Positions 13,375 to 26,860 of a stretch of DNA of 64,000 nucleotides are shown here, one piece after another. The position numbers and the translations under genes were made by a program. The stretch's first letter is position 1. Each line of letters begins with the position of its first letter. The notes under the pieces were generated by a model. The model did not search any database. It was given only the letters and a program-made list of their open reading frames with translations, and was not told the DNA's origin. Origin of the DNA: Oxyruncus cristatus (lineage: Eukaryota; Chordata; Aves; Passeriformes; Cotingidae); contig VXAY01002362.1 in the NCBI GenBank assembly GCA_013399855.1, forward strand, positions 385,051 through 449,050, read 5' to 3'.

Positions 13375-15062
13375 GAAAAGGAGTTGTAAGGCTGAACAAG
13401 GAATATGTAGGCTGCTGAAGGAGGTAGGCGACTTAGCAACAACAGGCACAAATAAGGCCAAGGTACTTATCATCATCTGTCTCAGTCTTCACTAAGGTCT
13501 ACCACACCCCTGTGATTAGTGAAATGGGTTGTGGAGATCTACCAGTAGTCGATGAGGACTGAGGGATTAATTGAAAGAATTGAACCTACCCAGGCCTATG
13601 GGATCCAACAGGCTGTACCCAAGAGTGCAGAGAGAGCTGGCAGATATTCTTGCAAGGCTGCTCTCTATTATCTTTGAAAGCTCATAGAGATTAAGAGTTC
13701 CCACACGACTGGAGAAGGGCAAATGTTGTATCAAGCCTCACAAAAAGTCAAAAGGTAAACCCAGGGAACTCCAAGTCTCAATCTGATCTCTTGAAAAAAA
13801 TCACAGAGCAAGTCTTTTTCCAGCATGTTTCTGGGCACATGAAGTAGATAAAATGACTGGGCACAATCAGCACACCTAAACGTAGATGATCATCTACCAA
13901 CCATAGATTGTCATCTAGGATAAAATTACCAGATTTGTGGATGAAGAAAGAGCAGTGGGTGTTTTTTGCCTTCAGCTTTGGGAATGTTCTTGACTCTCAC
14001 AATATCCTTGTATGCAATTTATGATGTTATGATCTGGATTAGTAGGCAATTAAATGCAAAAAAACCTGCTTGGATGATCAGTCTCAGAAGACACTACATA
14101 GCCCACCATGTAGCTGTATCTGGAGGTTAGCAACAAGTGGAGAACCACAGAGGTCTATCTTGGGACCTATTATTTCTAATATATTTATCAATGATTCTGA
14201 AGTAAGTGGTTGCACACACTTTCATCGAGTTTGCAGGTGACATCAAATTAGGAGAAACAGCTGATATGCTTAAGAGCAGAACTTCCATTGAAAGGGACCT
14301 AGACAGACTATAGGAATGGGCCAGCAGGAATTTTATTAATTTTAACAATTCAAAATTCAAAGCTCTTTGTCTGGGAAGAAATAAGCCTTTGCAACTATGC
14401 AGGCAGGGGATTGATAGGCTAGGGAAGAGCTGCCAGAAGTATAACCTAGTAGACAAAAAAAAAAAAACTCACTGTATCCAAGGTTGTGGATAGTTATTAT
14501 CATAACCAGTAGATAAAAGCACTTCATAGACCACGTCTCAAATACTGTGTCCATTTTTTCCCCCTCAATACGAGACAGACATTGATGAACTGGAGCGAGT
14601 TCATCAGAGTTCAGTGGAGAGCTACCAGAACAGTCAGGGTCTGGAGAATTCACCCTATGGTTAGAAACCAAGCTAATTTGTCTTCTTCAGTCTGGAGACA
14701 AGGCTTCAGAGAAGCCCACTTGCAGCCTTCTAATATCTACATGGAGGTCACAAAGACAAAGGAGACAGGTGCTTCAAAATGATGTGTTATGGGAAGAAGA
14801 GAAACAGCAAGCATGAATTGAAATGAGAGACTGAGACTGGCTAAAAGAAATTTTTTTTTTGCCACAAGGACAAACAGTCATTGAAACTGGCTGCTCAGAA
14901 GAGGTGTGTAGTCCCTTCCTTGGAGATTTTCAAGAATTTAAAGTGTGTAAAGCCCCAAGTAACATGGTTTGAGCTCATAGCTGATACTACTTTGAACATG
15001 AAGTTTAACTAAAGACCTTTTTCGGTTCCTTCCAAAAATAATTATTTTATGATACTATGATT
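13375..15062 (+). mobile_element. Old CR1 LINE relic (about 1.7 kb)
   Basis: Heavily decayed CR1 ORF2 nucleotide similarity runs along the block. CTGTCTCAGTCTTCACTAAG is near 13475, and the GGGACCTATTATTTCTAATAT section is at 14161. An FADDTKL-equivalent (TTTGCAGGTGACATCAAATT) is at 14229 and the GAGTTCATCAGAGTTCAGTG section near 14597. The terminus TTTTATGATACTATGATT is at about 15045-15062. No frame survives. It is the longest and apparently oldest CR1 copy here. Confidence 0.78.
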
Positions 15063-15194
15063 ATATTACCTGTCTATTATAGCAGGTCTCAAAATCTGTA
15101 TTAAGGCTTTGGACTTCACACAAGCAGTGTCATAAGACATGTCTTTTCCAGAATATGCTACATCATATATCCCCTTGACCAGTCAAAATTGGAA

Positions 15195-15300
15195 ATCACA
15201 GCTGAATCACAGAACCAGAAAAGCATTGAGGTTGGAAGGGACCTCTCAAGTTGTCTTGTCAAACCCTTCTGCTGAAGTTGGGTCAGCAGAATAGGCTTCA
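15195..15300 (-). mobile_element. Short CR1 3'-end fragment, minus strand
   Basis: GAATCACAGAACCAGAAAAG followed by GGTTGGAAGGGACCTCTCAA is the reverse complement of the CR1 3' end. Similarity fades by about 15300. It lies tail-to-tail with the plus-strand CR1 that ends at about 15062. Confidence 0.8.
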
Positions 15301-16348
15301 TAAAGCAACATATGCGGAGAAATTTTTCACTCACTCTGCTATTACAGTAAATGTCTTTCCTCTGTAGAAACCCTTGTTTATAACACGAAAAGCTAGGGCA
15401 TCCAGACAGAAATTTAGTCAATCTTCTCATCTGAAGAGTAGCAAAAATATACTAAACACTCCTACCACAAGTTGGTGAAGTCCCAGGAGTGTAAGTCTGA
15501 CAGAAGATGACTGAAGCAAAGATGACTATGAAAACAAAATAGAACTAGTCTCAAGAAAACTTTTGGGGGCTTACTTTCTTTTAACTTATTGAAATATAAC
15601 TGAAACATATGTAACTGGGTTGAGTAGAGCAACCAGAAACAGTGCTATGGACCCCTAATTTGGAATTGTCAAATTCTATAGTAGCAGAGTAGATCAGGAC
15701 TTTTTTGAAATTGAAAAGTTACTAGGACTTGATACACATTTGTACAGTTATCTTCATACATTCGGAATGACAGTTTCTGCTCAACCTAATACAGGCATAG
15801 GAGAAAGTAAGAAAGCAATTAATTAAAAAATATGGAGGCAAGACTAAGGAGTTTCCCTAAAGTTACTTGGGAAGGTGAATTTTAAATATACTATAGAATA
15901 AAGTTATAACTTGCTATATATTCAGACAGTATATTTCTCCCTCAAAAAGTGTTACACTTTCTCACCTAGAGTGCCAAATGATTTATTTAGCAACTGATTA
16001 ACTTTTAATGTCATGATCTCTAACCAGTATTTCATCTAAAAAGGGGGAAAGTTATCATTGTTCTTATTAAAGATCTGGAGATTTACACATTTTCTTTCAT
16101 AACCCAAGGGCTATAATTATAATTTAGATGTCAATGAATTATTCTGGATCTATCACATAATATAATGTTTCCTAAGTGGAAAATATAGACTTGAAAATAC
16201 TTCTAGGACTCTGTTCCAAGATAGTTAAGTTTCCCAAGGTGTCACTTTATTCCCAGAAAAATCTTACCTTATCCAAACAAAGACTAATGTCTAGCATTTA
16301 TAGAGTTATCTCTCTTCCTCGTTAAAATAAAAGTTATCTGTATCAATA
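15301..16348. other. Intergenic, nothing recognised
   Basis: A+T-rich sequence between two CR1 copies, without repeats or coding signal that I can identify. Confidence 0.55.
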
Positions 16349-16440
16349 AAGCGGATTATCGCCGCTTCTCCCTCTGGAGATGAAATATCTCCGCTGCTGC
16401 CAGTAGAACATCGCATTTACGTGCCTTTGTCCCGAAGAAA
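16349..16440. other. CpG-rich short block with two stem-loops
   Basis: A roughly 90-bp block has seven CpG in otherwise CpG-poor DNA. It contains a stem AAGCGG/CCGCTT (16349-16367, 7-nt loop) and a second stem GGAGAT/ATCTCC (16376-16392, 5-nt loop). It is followed by CATCGCATTTACGTGCC. It could be a conserved noncoding element, a structured RNA or a scrap of a repeat; I cannot decide. It ends just before the CR1 relic at 16490. Confidence 0.4.
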
Positions 16441-16489
16441 TTATATATTTTTTTCACTAACACATATTAAGATAAAATGGAATTGATAT

Positions 16490-17635
16490 TCAAGAGCACG
16501 AACAAGAAAAACTTAACCAGGAATACTCAGCAGGGATTTACCCAGTGCAAATTGTCCTTGACCAGCCCGATTGCCTTCCACGATGACATGACTAACTGCA
16601 CGGAGCAGGGGAGGGCAGCGGATATGATACACCTTGGCTTTCATTTGACTTTTGACAAAACCTCCCACAGCACTGATTTAGAAGCTGAGAAACTATGGGC
16701 TGACTAGACCGTTAGATACGTTGAAAATTGCCTGGACACTGGGCTCACAGTAATCAATGGCTCAAAGTCCAGCTGGCAGTCAATAACACGGAGAGAATCA
16801 AGGAGTTCATTCTGGTTCTGACACTGTTTCTTATCTTCATCAGCAACACAGGTCATGAGAAAGAATGAACTTACTATAAAAAGTGAGGACAGTACTAAAT
16901 GGAGGGAAAGCTGATACACTGAATGACAGAGTTTTAGTTCACAGCTGGAAGTACAGCTTAGTGCAGCTGGAAAGTGGCTGCCTGAGTCCAAACCTTCCTG
17001 AAAGGGCCAGGGACCATGGTGGATTCCAATGTGAGCCATGGTGCAGTCCCCTCTGAAGCTGGTAAGCCAATAATGGGCTACATTGAGAAGCTAGCCAGCA
17101 GGTCAAGGAAGTTCCTTGAGCTGTGTCTGGAAAAGGCTGCATCTGATAAGCTGTGTTCAGTTTGGGGCTCTGCAGTTCATGAAGGACGCTGAGAAGTTAA
17201 AGAAGGTCCAGTAGAAGGCTCTAAAGGTGGCCATCACTTGACCCATTAGGAGACATTGAGGGAGCTGGGCTTGTTAAGTCTGGTACAGAGGGTGATCTAA
17301 TAACAGCCTGCAGCTACTTCCGATGACAATGGAGAAAATCTCTTATCAGATACAGACAATGGCAAAAGAAGGGTCAACAGGAAGTAGTTGCAATTAGGAA
17401 GATTAGGAAGATTGGTGGACAATAAGAAAAATTTCTTCACTAGAAAGATAGTTTACTAGAATATATTATTCACATTGGAGGAATCTCCATCCTTAGAGGT
17501 TTTCAAGCTTGTCTAGACAAAGCCACAGCTCACTTGATCTAGAGTTGCTAACAGTCCTGCAGCAAGCAGAAGGATGAACTTGATGGCTTCCAGGGGCTAC
17601 TTCCAAACAAAATTTCACAGTGGTTCTGTGAAAAC
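16490..17635 (+). mobile_element. CR1 LINE relic with internal rearrangement
   Basis: 16490-16780 resembles CR1 ORF2 code (GFTQCKLSLTSPIAFHDDMT, then GRAADMIHLGFHLTFDKT, the AVDVIYLDFSKAFDTV-type motif). 17060-17635 matches the 3' third (CAGGTCAAGGAAGTTCCTTG, then the ELGLFSL and 3' end regions) and ends TTCACAGTGGTTCTGTGA. The middle (about 16790-17060) is strongly diverged or deleted. It is an old copy with many stops. Confidence 0.8.
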
Positions 17636-20600
17636 TTGTGAAATAAATGACACTGATGAGTGTAGCTTGCTTTTTCCAGTAACGTTTAGAAGGGTTATGA
17701 AATATACCCTTTGTTCATGAAGTGCTTTGAACAAATGTAAACAGATTAGAGAAAGGATTAATTCAAAATGGCAAGATCTCCATTCACATTACCTACCTGA
17801 ATGCTAGCTGTTTAGGGCAATTCTTCACCTATTTAGAAAATACATGAATTTACTGAATTACAAATCAACATTGAAAGGCAGTTTTTTCATAGGCAGAATG
17901 TGACCTAGACTTTAATCAGAAAACAGCATGAAATGCCATTTCCTTTCTATACACTTAGATGTATTAAACATTTTTTTTTGCTTTTACAGTCATGGCACCT
18001 TCAACACAAGAGAGCCAAAAGTGTCTAATATTTGCTCAGAGAAAAGAATCATGAACATATTCCCTCAACTTTTTGCAAGCTCTACTATGAAAGTATTTTT
18101 TACTTCTTTTAATTGAGTTTGAAAAGAGTCTGCCACCATACAAAAATAAATTAAAAAAAAATTAACTACAAATCAAAAAGATAATTTAAATCTGTACGAA
18201 AGTAACAAGATACTGAATGTTGCTCATGTTTTTCAATACAAGTATGGCATGGTGTTGCATTCCAACTGACAAGTAATAAACACATACATTGAATTTGGTT
18301 ACTCCTTCCTGACTGCCAAGGAAACCGTTGGATATGATGCCTGTCTGGCAAACTCTCTGCTAAAAAGCCTGCCTCCTACCACACACATTATTTGATATCT
18401 GCTTAAACCAGTATTATGCCAAATACAGAAGTGGTTTTGCCTACTCTGGGTTGGTGATTTCAAAGAACAAAAAAATATAAATTTGTATGTAAACTGCATT
18501 AATTTGTGGGATTCACCTTATCTCCTTCAGCAAAGCAATTTTATTTTTTAATCATTGCATTAAAATCTGACCACTCATCTTTAACAAAGCTAATGAGCTA
18601 CTTAGTATTGTTGCTGCAGCCATTTGGTCTTACTGACTTCAGTAGTGTATATATAGCCACTTATTGAGAGAATGCAGGAATATAAAAGCCAATTTGTAGT
18701 GGAATTATAAAATGGTTCAGGGACAAATCCTGTAAAGTCATAGGGAATACACAAAACTGCTGAAAAGGTCATGAATTCACTGCATATGTCTATATCAATA
18801 AATTAAATAGGGGCAAGGCAGCGGTTCAAATACCAACCTACACTCATCTATAACATTTAACTGCTGACATGTATACTCCATCAACAGTTGGCAAATATTA
18901 TTCTCCTTGACAATGGGAGATTAAGTACAGTTTGCAGGATAAGACAGGTCAGGGACTGTGTGTTGTGAATGCTTAAATACACTGTGGTCCATTTTATTTT
19001 CTACCATGGGCACAACCCGTTAGTCTTCAAGAAAGCTGCCAGGAATAAGAATCAGCACTCTCCTATGCTCCAGAATCAGGATGGATATCAAAACCACAGA
19101 TTGTATCAGGTAGCACCAATGCAACAACTTTGTCCTTGTTCTAGAATTAGTTCTCCAATGCTCTTTGTTCTTCAGCATATATTCACTATGCCACTTTACT
19201 GCTCCTTCAAGGAGCAATGAGTATGTCTGGCATTCACTACTGTAACCACAGCCCATGAAAACATTCTTGATAAATTAAACATGCAGAGCCTGTATACTGC
19301 TCACAGTGCAGCCACAGCAAGAAAGGGCCAACCTCAGGCCACTGGGTAGAGTTTTTAACCAGTTTCCACTGTGGCTTTTCTGCTGCAGCAGTAATGTTGA
19401 CAGTACCTGAGCTAAGAAACTTCTAACTAGCTCAAATTGTTCACCCCAGCTGCAGCTGCTATAACACAGACATGCTAAAAGTCCTGGTCTAAGAAGCCAC
19501 AGGGATCTTCAAAAATTTCTCTCAGCTGCTGACCAGCCCTGTAGCCCAGGTTGGTTGGGGCTCACAGGACATACACAGAAGAGCACACACCCTGCTCTTG
19601 GGAAACAGAAGTTGGGGTAATGTGCAAGCCCCAATAGGATTGACAGAGATCCCCAGTGTCACCTTCCCAGGCCCAAACTGTACCCAAATATGGAGCAAGC
19701 CCAGGGGGCCAGCCCTGGAAATGAACACAGAGATGCAAAATTCCCCCCTCCACCACTTCAATGATGTTGGGCAGAGGTAAACTAATTTTTACCATGTCTA
19801 TATGAGATCATACGACTTCATCAGGAAAAGCATCACATGTTCTCCCAGAACAGAACATCCAGAACAAAATTATGTACCTTGAAAAGTATTGCAGTACTTC
19901 TGCCTAAATCCAATACGCATGGACAGGTCTGAGTACAATAAAGGAAAATTTTGCCCATGATACTGATATGAACAATCCACTTCCTGATAATATTTCCATA
20001 ACCAGAACAGAAAAAACCCTTCATGCTGTATAATCCCATCAAACCAGTGAAATTCAGTAAGCAGTATGACTCAGTTTAACTGCCTCAAAAAAAAAAAAAA
20101 CAAACAAACAAAACAAATATAACCCTGTTATGCATTTTAACTTCTGGTCCTTAACCCTCTAAAGAGCTTTCAGGGTGATGCCTTCAATAAACCATCTCCT
20201 GAAGTTCTGATAATAAAGTTTTTATTACTTTCTTGTAAGTAGAGAAAAACAAGTTATGCCTCTGAGCTAGGAACGAACCCCAAAAATACTTGATTTTTTC
20301 ATTTCCCTTCTAATAAAAAAAAAAACCAAAAACAAAACAGTAATTCCATTAAAAAATGGTAAAAAGCTGCCACACAGCTATAAATGTAATTGGTATTACT
20401 ATATTTGAGTAGCAGAGGCTACTCAAGTGTGTCACTTACAATATTGAGAAGAAAAAAAGAAAAAGAAAAGCAACATTTCAGTCAATGGAGATTGGTACTT
20501 GCCTCATGAAAAGCCCTCTTATTTAAGGTGACATTAAACTGTTTTGTTAAGTCTTAAAGAGCTGCCTTAGTAAAGCATTAGTTTCTCAATTGGATCAAAC

Positions 20601-23600
20601 TAATTTGACTTACAATAAGTGGGAGGAATGGTTTAATTAGCACTATTGAATATACTCTGCACCAGACTAGATTTTCTTCTCGGCATCAGGCAGAACTCAT
20701 TAAAAAAGAGAACTCAACCTTTTGCTCATAATTACCTCTGGTAGACCAGCACTTGAGACAATTTTCTAATTGCAGAAGAGGAACTGCACAAAGCTACCAT
20801 TCAAATGCATCTTTAATTTAGTTTTATTTTCTGCTCAGCCTTCCAAAACTAATTATTTAACACTGAGGTTAGAAAATTGGAGAGTGAGCCTCAAGAGAGA
20901 TGGGGCAGAAGGTCTCTTAAAAAAATTGCATTCGAGCTTTGAGGAGGAAGGACAATTCTAAAAAACAACTTGTAAAATTGCATAAGAAAAAAAATGCACC
21001 CCAAACAAGCCCTGTAAAGGGCATGCAGTTCAGCATTGTTTTTGTCTTCACACAGCTGTCTTTTGAGATTAGAGAGTTACATGGCAAATTAAATTCACCC
21101 CTGATAAAGGTAAAGTTTTGCATATGGAAAAAGAAAAGAGGTTTGACATAGAGTGACAGATTTTGAACTGATCATAACAAGCCAGAAAATACAACTCAGA
21201 TTTGCTCAGCAGCAAATAGAAGCTGTGAAAGAAATCAATGAGATCACCTCTGATGAAGAGAACAGCATACATGGAGAGAAGCATAAAGGGAGGGTTTCCT
21301 GCTTCACATTTATTACTTAGAAGACATACTCTAACTTCATAGTACACATACAGCAATGTGCATACAAGAAACTGTATAGAGCCAATGTTTTAAATTAAAT
21401 CTTTAAATAGACTTTGTGACTGTGAGCAAATTACTTTGACAAAATGTCATCAACTAAATGACCACTACAAGGTCCATACATAAATGTTCCTGCTGCATAC
21501 CCATAATCTGGATGATATCTAGAGGAAAGGCCAGTACAGTTACTAGAGAGTCACCATGTCAACCAAGTATTTCCTATTGCACAAAGAAATACCTACACTA
21601 AGCTTGGGACTTTCTTTGGCTATGCTTATAGCACAAAGATCAAACTAAGGAATATTAATAGGACAGAAAGGAGCTTGCCAGCACCTCTGAGAGAAAGCTC
21701 AGCATCTTCCAGGATACACCTGCAGCTTTTCTAGTGAGTGATATCTATGTTGTCTTGAGTACAGGAAGGCTTTCCCTTGCTTAATCCAGCAAATCTCTGT
21801 TCTATTGTCATTTTACTATGGAGATCTTCATAAACACCACTTCCTGTTACTACAGCCTCATCATAGATGGGAAGCTGCTATTAAGAAAAATTATAAGCAC
21901 CTTCTAAAGGGCAACTTTCTCTCTGCTAACTTTCTTTGATAGCATTTTGACTTACAGATTTATTGACAATAAATTCTTGTTTCACTGCATAACTTCAAGA
22001 ATTGTTTTCTTGATAATAGAAAGAAGCAAGTTAATGCATAACATTGTTCGTTACCAGCTGCTGCAGAATCCTGTAAATCTTTCAAAGGTTATTGCTTGCT
22101 ATAATGAACATATCTAAATTAGGCTTCAGTACTGACAGCAGTGTTCAATATGTTCAGTAGCTACAGTAATATTACTATCTAGAGTTACCAAATATGTTTA
22201 ATCAATTACTTTCCTGTAAGCATCAATAAGGAAGATGGACAAGGTCATCGCAGAAAACACCTCTCTGATTTAGAGCTTCAAGAAGAGTAACTGTGGTTGC
22301 TTTAGGTCCTCAAGGGAAAACATGGAACAGTAACAAGAAGTACAAAGACTGATGAAAGACTAAGCGCTGTGGCTGAATGATACCGCTTGAAATCCTCAGA
22401 CATAGTGTCATCAAACCCTGTACAGGAATGCTGTTGGTTCAACAAGGCACTGCCAAAAAAACCCCCAAAATTATATCTCTTATCTTTATTGACGAAAATC
22501 TGCACAAGACAACAGCAATTTTTAACAATATACTACTTAAATTTTAGCAAATAATTTTATCTGCCTTAGACAACCAAACTGACTATTTTTCATTTCACCT
22601 TAATAATTCCAGTGGGTTTTTCACCACATATTTTATACAACCCCCAATCAATCCATTCATAAGATATGAATAATTATAATGTCCCATGACAAAGGCATTA
22701 GATTTACCTGGAAAAATAAGGACTAGACAGGAATCCTACAGCTTTATAGTATTTTCATTTAGTTCAGCACATCTTTCCTTTAATTTCATGCCTGATTGGG
22801 CTGAAAGAGATCTTTTTCAGACCAACATGACCAACACCAGAAACAGACTTTTTTCTCCTCACAAATAGACTTGGAATCAGTTAAGCCAGGCCTAAGTTTT
22901 TGATATTATTCTCAAAGAGAAACTGATTTAAGAACTCACAGCAGAGAAAATGCAGGAAGACTAGTCTGTACTATTGAGGAGAGTAAGATTTCTTCTTACA
23001 CAAACTATGGTGAAAATGCAATTTAAGAGAACTCTAATTATATAAAAAAAGGTACTGTGTTAAAACAAAAGCACAGGAATTATTATACTTAGCAATCTGC
23101 ACTTTTTATAGGTTTGAATAAATTATTATGAAGTATCTTAGGGTGAGGCTTGAATATAAATGGAAAGAAACAATATTAAAATTCAAATCAGAAAATTTAC
23201 TATATTTTACGGTGTTTCCCTACAATTACATCTAGCAAAATAGTGAGTTACATATTTTCACAAGCATAATTCATATGAAGATTTTCTCTACAAATTTAAC
23301 TACAAAAAAACCTTATGTGAGACCCTAAATAATCGTTTCTATTTTAAATTTATCTGTAGTACCCAAATGATTAAAAAATAATATAATTCAAAATTGTTAA
23401 AGGAAGAAATCTATGTCAGATTAATACAAGAAACACATTTAAAAAGTCAAAAATCATCATCAATGAGTCAGTGCATTGCTAGGCCTCAGAGCAGCATACA
23501 CACAGCAATATTCTCTATGAACAGAAATGTTATTACATACATCCCCCCAGCATTGGGGGAAAAAATATTGGGTTTTTTGTAAATTTGTATCCCCTTTGCC

Positions 23601-26029
23601 CCTACAAAAGAGTAAGGGTACAAAGAAAAACATGTTTGCAAAAAAATAAAGCAAGCCCACATACATTTAAAAATAATTATGGTATGCATCTTCCCAAATG
23701 TAAAGGCCCAAAGGGTTTCTTAACTCTGAGGAAGCTCAGAAAAAATCTTTCAGTCTATTAACCTCTTGCAGAGCAAAGAACACTAAAAGCCTGAGAGGCA
23801 ATAAAGAAAATTTATTTGGGCACCACTTTCTGCAGTCTCAAAGAACATTTCTACTCAAGACACATAAGTATCTGTTAACTAATGGAATCTCCAAATCTTA
23901 TTATTAATTCTTTCTATTATTATTATTTTTTAAATCTCTTTATCTCTCCTCAGAGCTTTCCCCATACATGATGCAGAAGGCTAAACACAGAGCATCAAAT
24001 TACTCTTGGATAACAACTTCCCTGATGTCTGTGAATGTTTCCATGTACTGAAGCAGGGGACACAAGCAGAATATGTAAAACACTGAGGCATCCTGCTACT
24101 GCTACTGAGCCCATGGCAATGGTACCTCTAGAGAAAAGCAATCCCAAGGGTGGAGACAGAGTCAGATGACTAAACAGAGAGGTACTGCAGAGGTCAAGCA
24201 GACAGAACAGTAATTTACCTGACACCACTTCAGTACTGTCAATAACGTCAAAATACTATCAGCTCCCTGCTAACTGCTTTATATTACTGCCCAGCCTCCA
24301 AACTGCAGTTCTTCTCCAAGTACTCTTCACTGTGTTCTCTCAGGTCATGGCAGGCCTTAGCAGAACCTTCAATTCCCTTCCTACTCTAAACATAAAAGAA
24401 GAAAAAAGAGAAATTCTGTTTGCTACATGCCAGCCATGTGGGCTCCCCAGACTGCTCAGGTCTTTCTGCTCTTTTTGCTTGTGCTCCAGATAAGAGCACA
24501 GCATGGGGGAGGAAGGAAGAGGGATGAGTTCAGCATACCTCTGTAGCAGACTTAATTGGATGCTTCTGCATCTGAAAGTGAGCAAGCAAGGCAGCAGAAG
24601 GCACTTCAATAAAAAATAAAAAAAATTAAACTAGACAGGCTCTGAACATGGAGAGAAAAAATGAAGGTCCTAATTGCAATTAACATCTCATCCACTTAAA
24701 AAAATTCAGAACACCAACAAACTACCCACTTTAACCAGATATTCAGGAGATGTCAAATTTAGGTCTTAGGAGCAGCCATAAGGTTCATGGCAGGACACAA
24801 AAACATAACCAGAAGCAGTACTTCAGAAAGGACTTTCCACATAGATCTGCTTTCATCCACAAGACAGTGCTGTTCAGTGGACCCACTGCCTCTGCCAGAA
24901 AAAGATGGTAAAAGAAACTGCAAAACATTGAAGACAAGGGAAAAAAAACCCTCTCAAACCACTTAAAATGGCAAAACTAAGATACCTGGTGAGAAACACT
25001 GTAGAAGCAGTGACCTGAAAACTGATTAAGACAGTTTTTTCCAGTGTGTGCTGAAAGGCAGCTGTCCATCATGTTCAAAAACATTCATATAAGGATTAAG
25101 TCTTGTGTGGCATTACAAACAAAAAAAGGGTAAGGGGAAGGAGGGTTGAGTTCCATCATATCAAATATTTCTGTGTCATTGACTTTGTGAAGACAGTATG
25201 TGCATTAAAAGTCAATATGGCACCTAAAAGCTGTGGGGAAAGAATAACTGAGGAAAGAGAAATTTAAAAGGACAAAGGACAAGACAGTTAAATTTTTTTA
25301 CAAAAAATGAACTTTCTAATGCCTGTGTAGAAAACAAAGTCCTTTGTTAATGATAGCAACAATGTAGTCCAATAAATGAACAGGGCAAGTGGTTCAGAGT
25401 TTACATAATTTAAAATAAAAAGAAAACCCACAGAGGAAATTGCTTGTCTTTCCCTGCAAAATGTTCACCACTTAATATTGTATTATGTACAAAGTATACC
25501 ATTAAAACTTTTCTAAACCATCTTTGATTCAATATCTGTATCATGTAGCTTTCCATTTGAGGATATCTTTAAGAACTCAATTTTGCAATTTCTAAAATAC
25601 TAGTTTCTAGTGTTTTAATTAAACTTCAGTCAAGTAACAGAACCAATATAACTTTTGTAAAACATAGTGCACATCAATATGCTGTATACATCATTCCTTT
25701 CAGTCAGTCAACCAGAAAGTTGAGCAACTGGGATGTGAAATAAACATACATTTGAGATAAAACTAGAATTGGTAGATTTACATTTTAGTCACAATGCTGC
25801 ATTTCTGTACTGTGATCTTTTGCTAAAATAGTACTCTGCCTGTTTTCAACAGTATGTGCTTCATTTCACTTTTAAATTTACTGGTGTTTACTTTTATAAT
25901 TCAGAAATAAAGAATATAGAATTGCACAGGAACACTCAGAATAAATTCAAGATAATTTCTTGTTAGAACCATGTAGAGAAATACAATTGGCAGCTTCTGA
26001 GAATGGTAAGTGCCTCCCTATTCAAGGCA
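17636..26029. other. Intergenic A+T-rich sequence
   Basis: No exon or recognised mobile element. 19500-19760 is locally G+C-rich with overlapping chance frames on both strands and could be a decayed repeat. Poly(A)/CAAA low-complexity sequence is at about 20087-20118. Confidence 0.55.
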
Positions 26030-26860
26030 GATTGACCTGACTGGACGCCACATACCCACCAACGCGGCTCTGTCACTCTCCTCCTCAGCTACACAGAGAG
26101 AAAAATATAACAAAAGGCTCATGGGCTGAGATAAGGGCAGGGAATATCACTCACCAGTTGCCACCACAGGCAAAACAGACTCAGCTCAGGATGTTTGGTT
26201 TCATTTATCACCAATCAAATCAGAGTAGGATAATAAGAATAAACCCCAAATCCTAAAAACACCTTTCTTTCCCCCACTCTTCTCTTCTTCCCAGGCTCAA
26301 CTTCACTCTCAAATTATCTAGCTCCTCCCACCTACTGGTGTAGGGGAATGGGGAATGATAGATGCAGTCAGTTCATCACACATTGTCTCTGCCACTCCTT
26401 CCTCCTTAGTGGAAGGACTCCTTACACTCTTCCCTGGCTCCCATGGGAGACAGTCAGTCCTCCATGAACTTTTCCAGTGTGGGTCCCTCCCACAGGCTGT
26501 AGTTCTTCAGCGACTGCTCCAGTGTGGGTCCCTTTGTAGTGCAGTTCTTCAGCAACAAGTTGCTCCAGAGTTGGTCCTGCGCAGGGTCACAAGTCCTGCC
26601 ACTAAACCTTCTCCATCATGTGCTCCTCTCTCCATTGCTTTCACAGGTCCTGACAAGATCCTGCTTCAGCGTGGGCTTCCCACAGGGTCACAGCCTTCTT
26701 CAGGCATCCACCTGCTGGCTGCAGATGGATCTATGCTCCCCCATGGACCGCAGTTGGGCAGTCTGCCTCACCACAGTCTTCACCAGGGTCTGCAGGGGAA
26801 TCTGTGCTCCAGTGCCTGGAGCAACTCCTCCCCCTAACTCAGCCTGACTGAGTCTAACTC
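26030..26860 (-). mobile_element. ERV-derived LTR-type repeat with internal G+C-rich imperfect units
   Basis: The left part (about 26040-26340) is LTR-like and includes CAATCAAATCAGAGTAGGAT. The right part (26440-26830) is made of imperfect units of roughly 45-55 bp, each beginning like TCCAGTGTGGGTCCCTCCCA and ending like CAGTTCTTCAGCAAC. Units start near 26466, 26515, 26563, 26612 and 26668. I recognise this composite from many neoavian genomes as ERV LTR material, read from the minus strand; I cannot name the family. A 160-codon plus-strand frame (26355-26837) is a by-product of the repeat and is not a gene. Confidence 0.68.

Noticed and set aside
18815..18840. GGTTCAAATACC as a tRNA B box
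   Set aside because: One base too long for the consensus, and no cloverleaf or A box upstream.
26355..26837. 160-codon plus-strand frame as a protein gene
   Set aside because: It coincides with the G+C-rich repeated units of an ERV-type element, overlaps another open frame of 107 codons, and shows no family motif or splice context.
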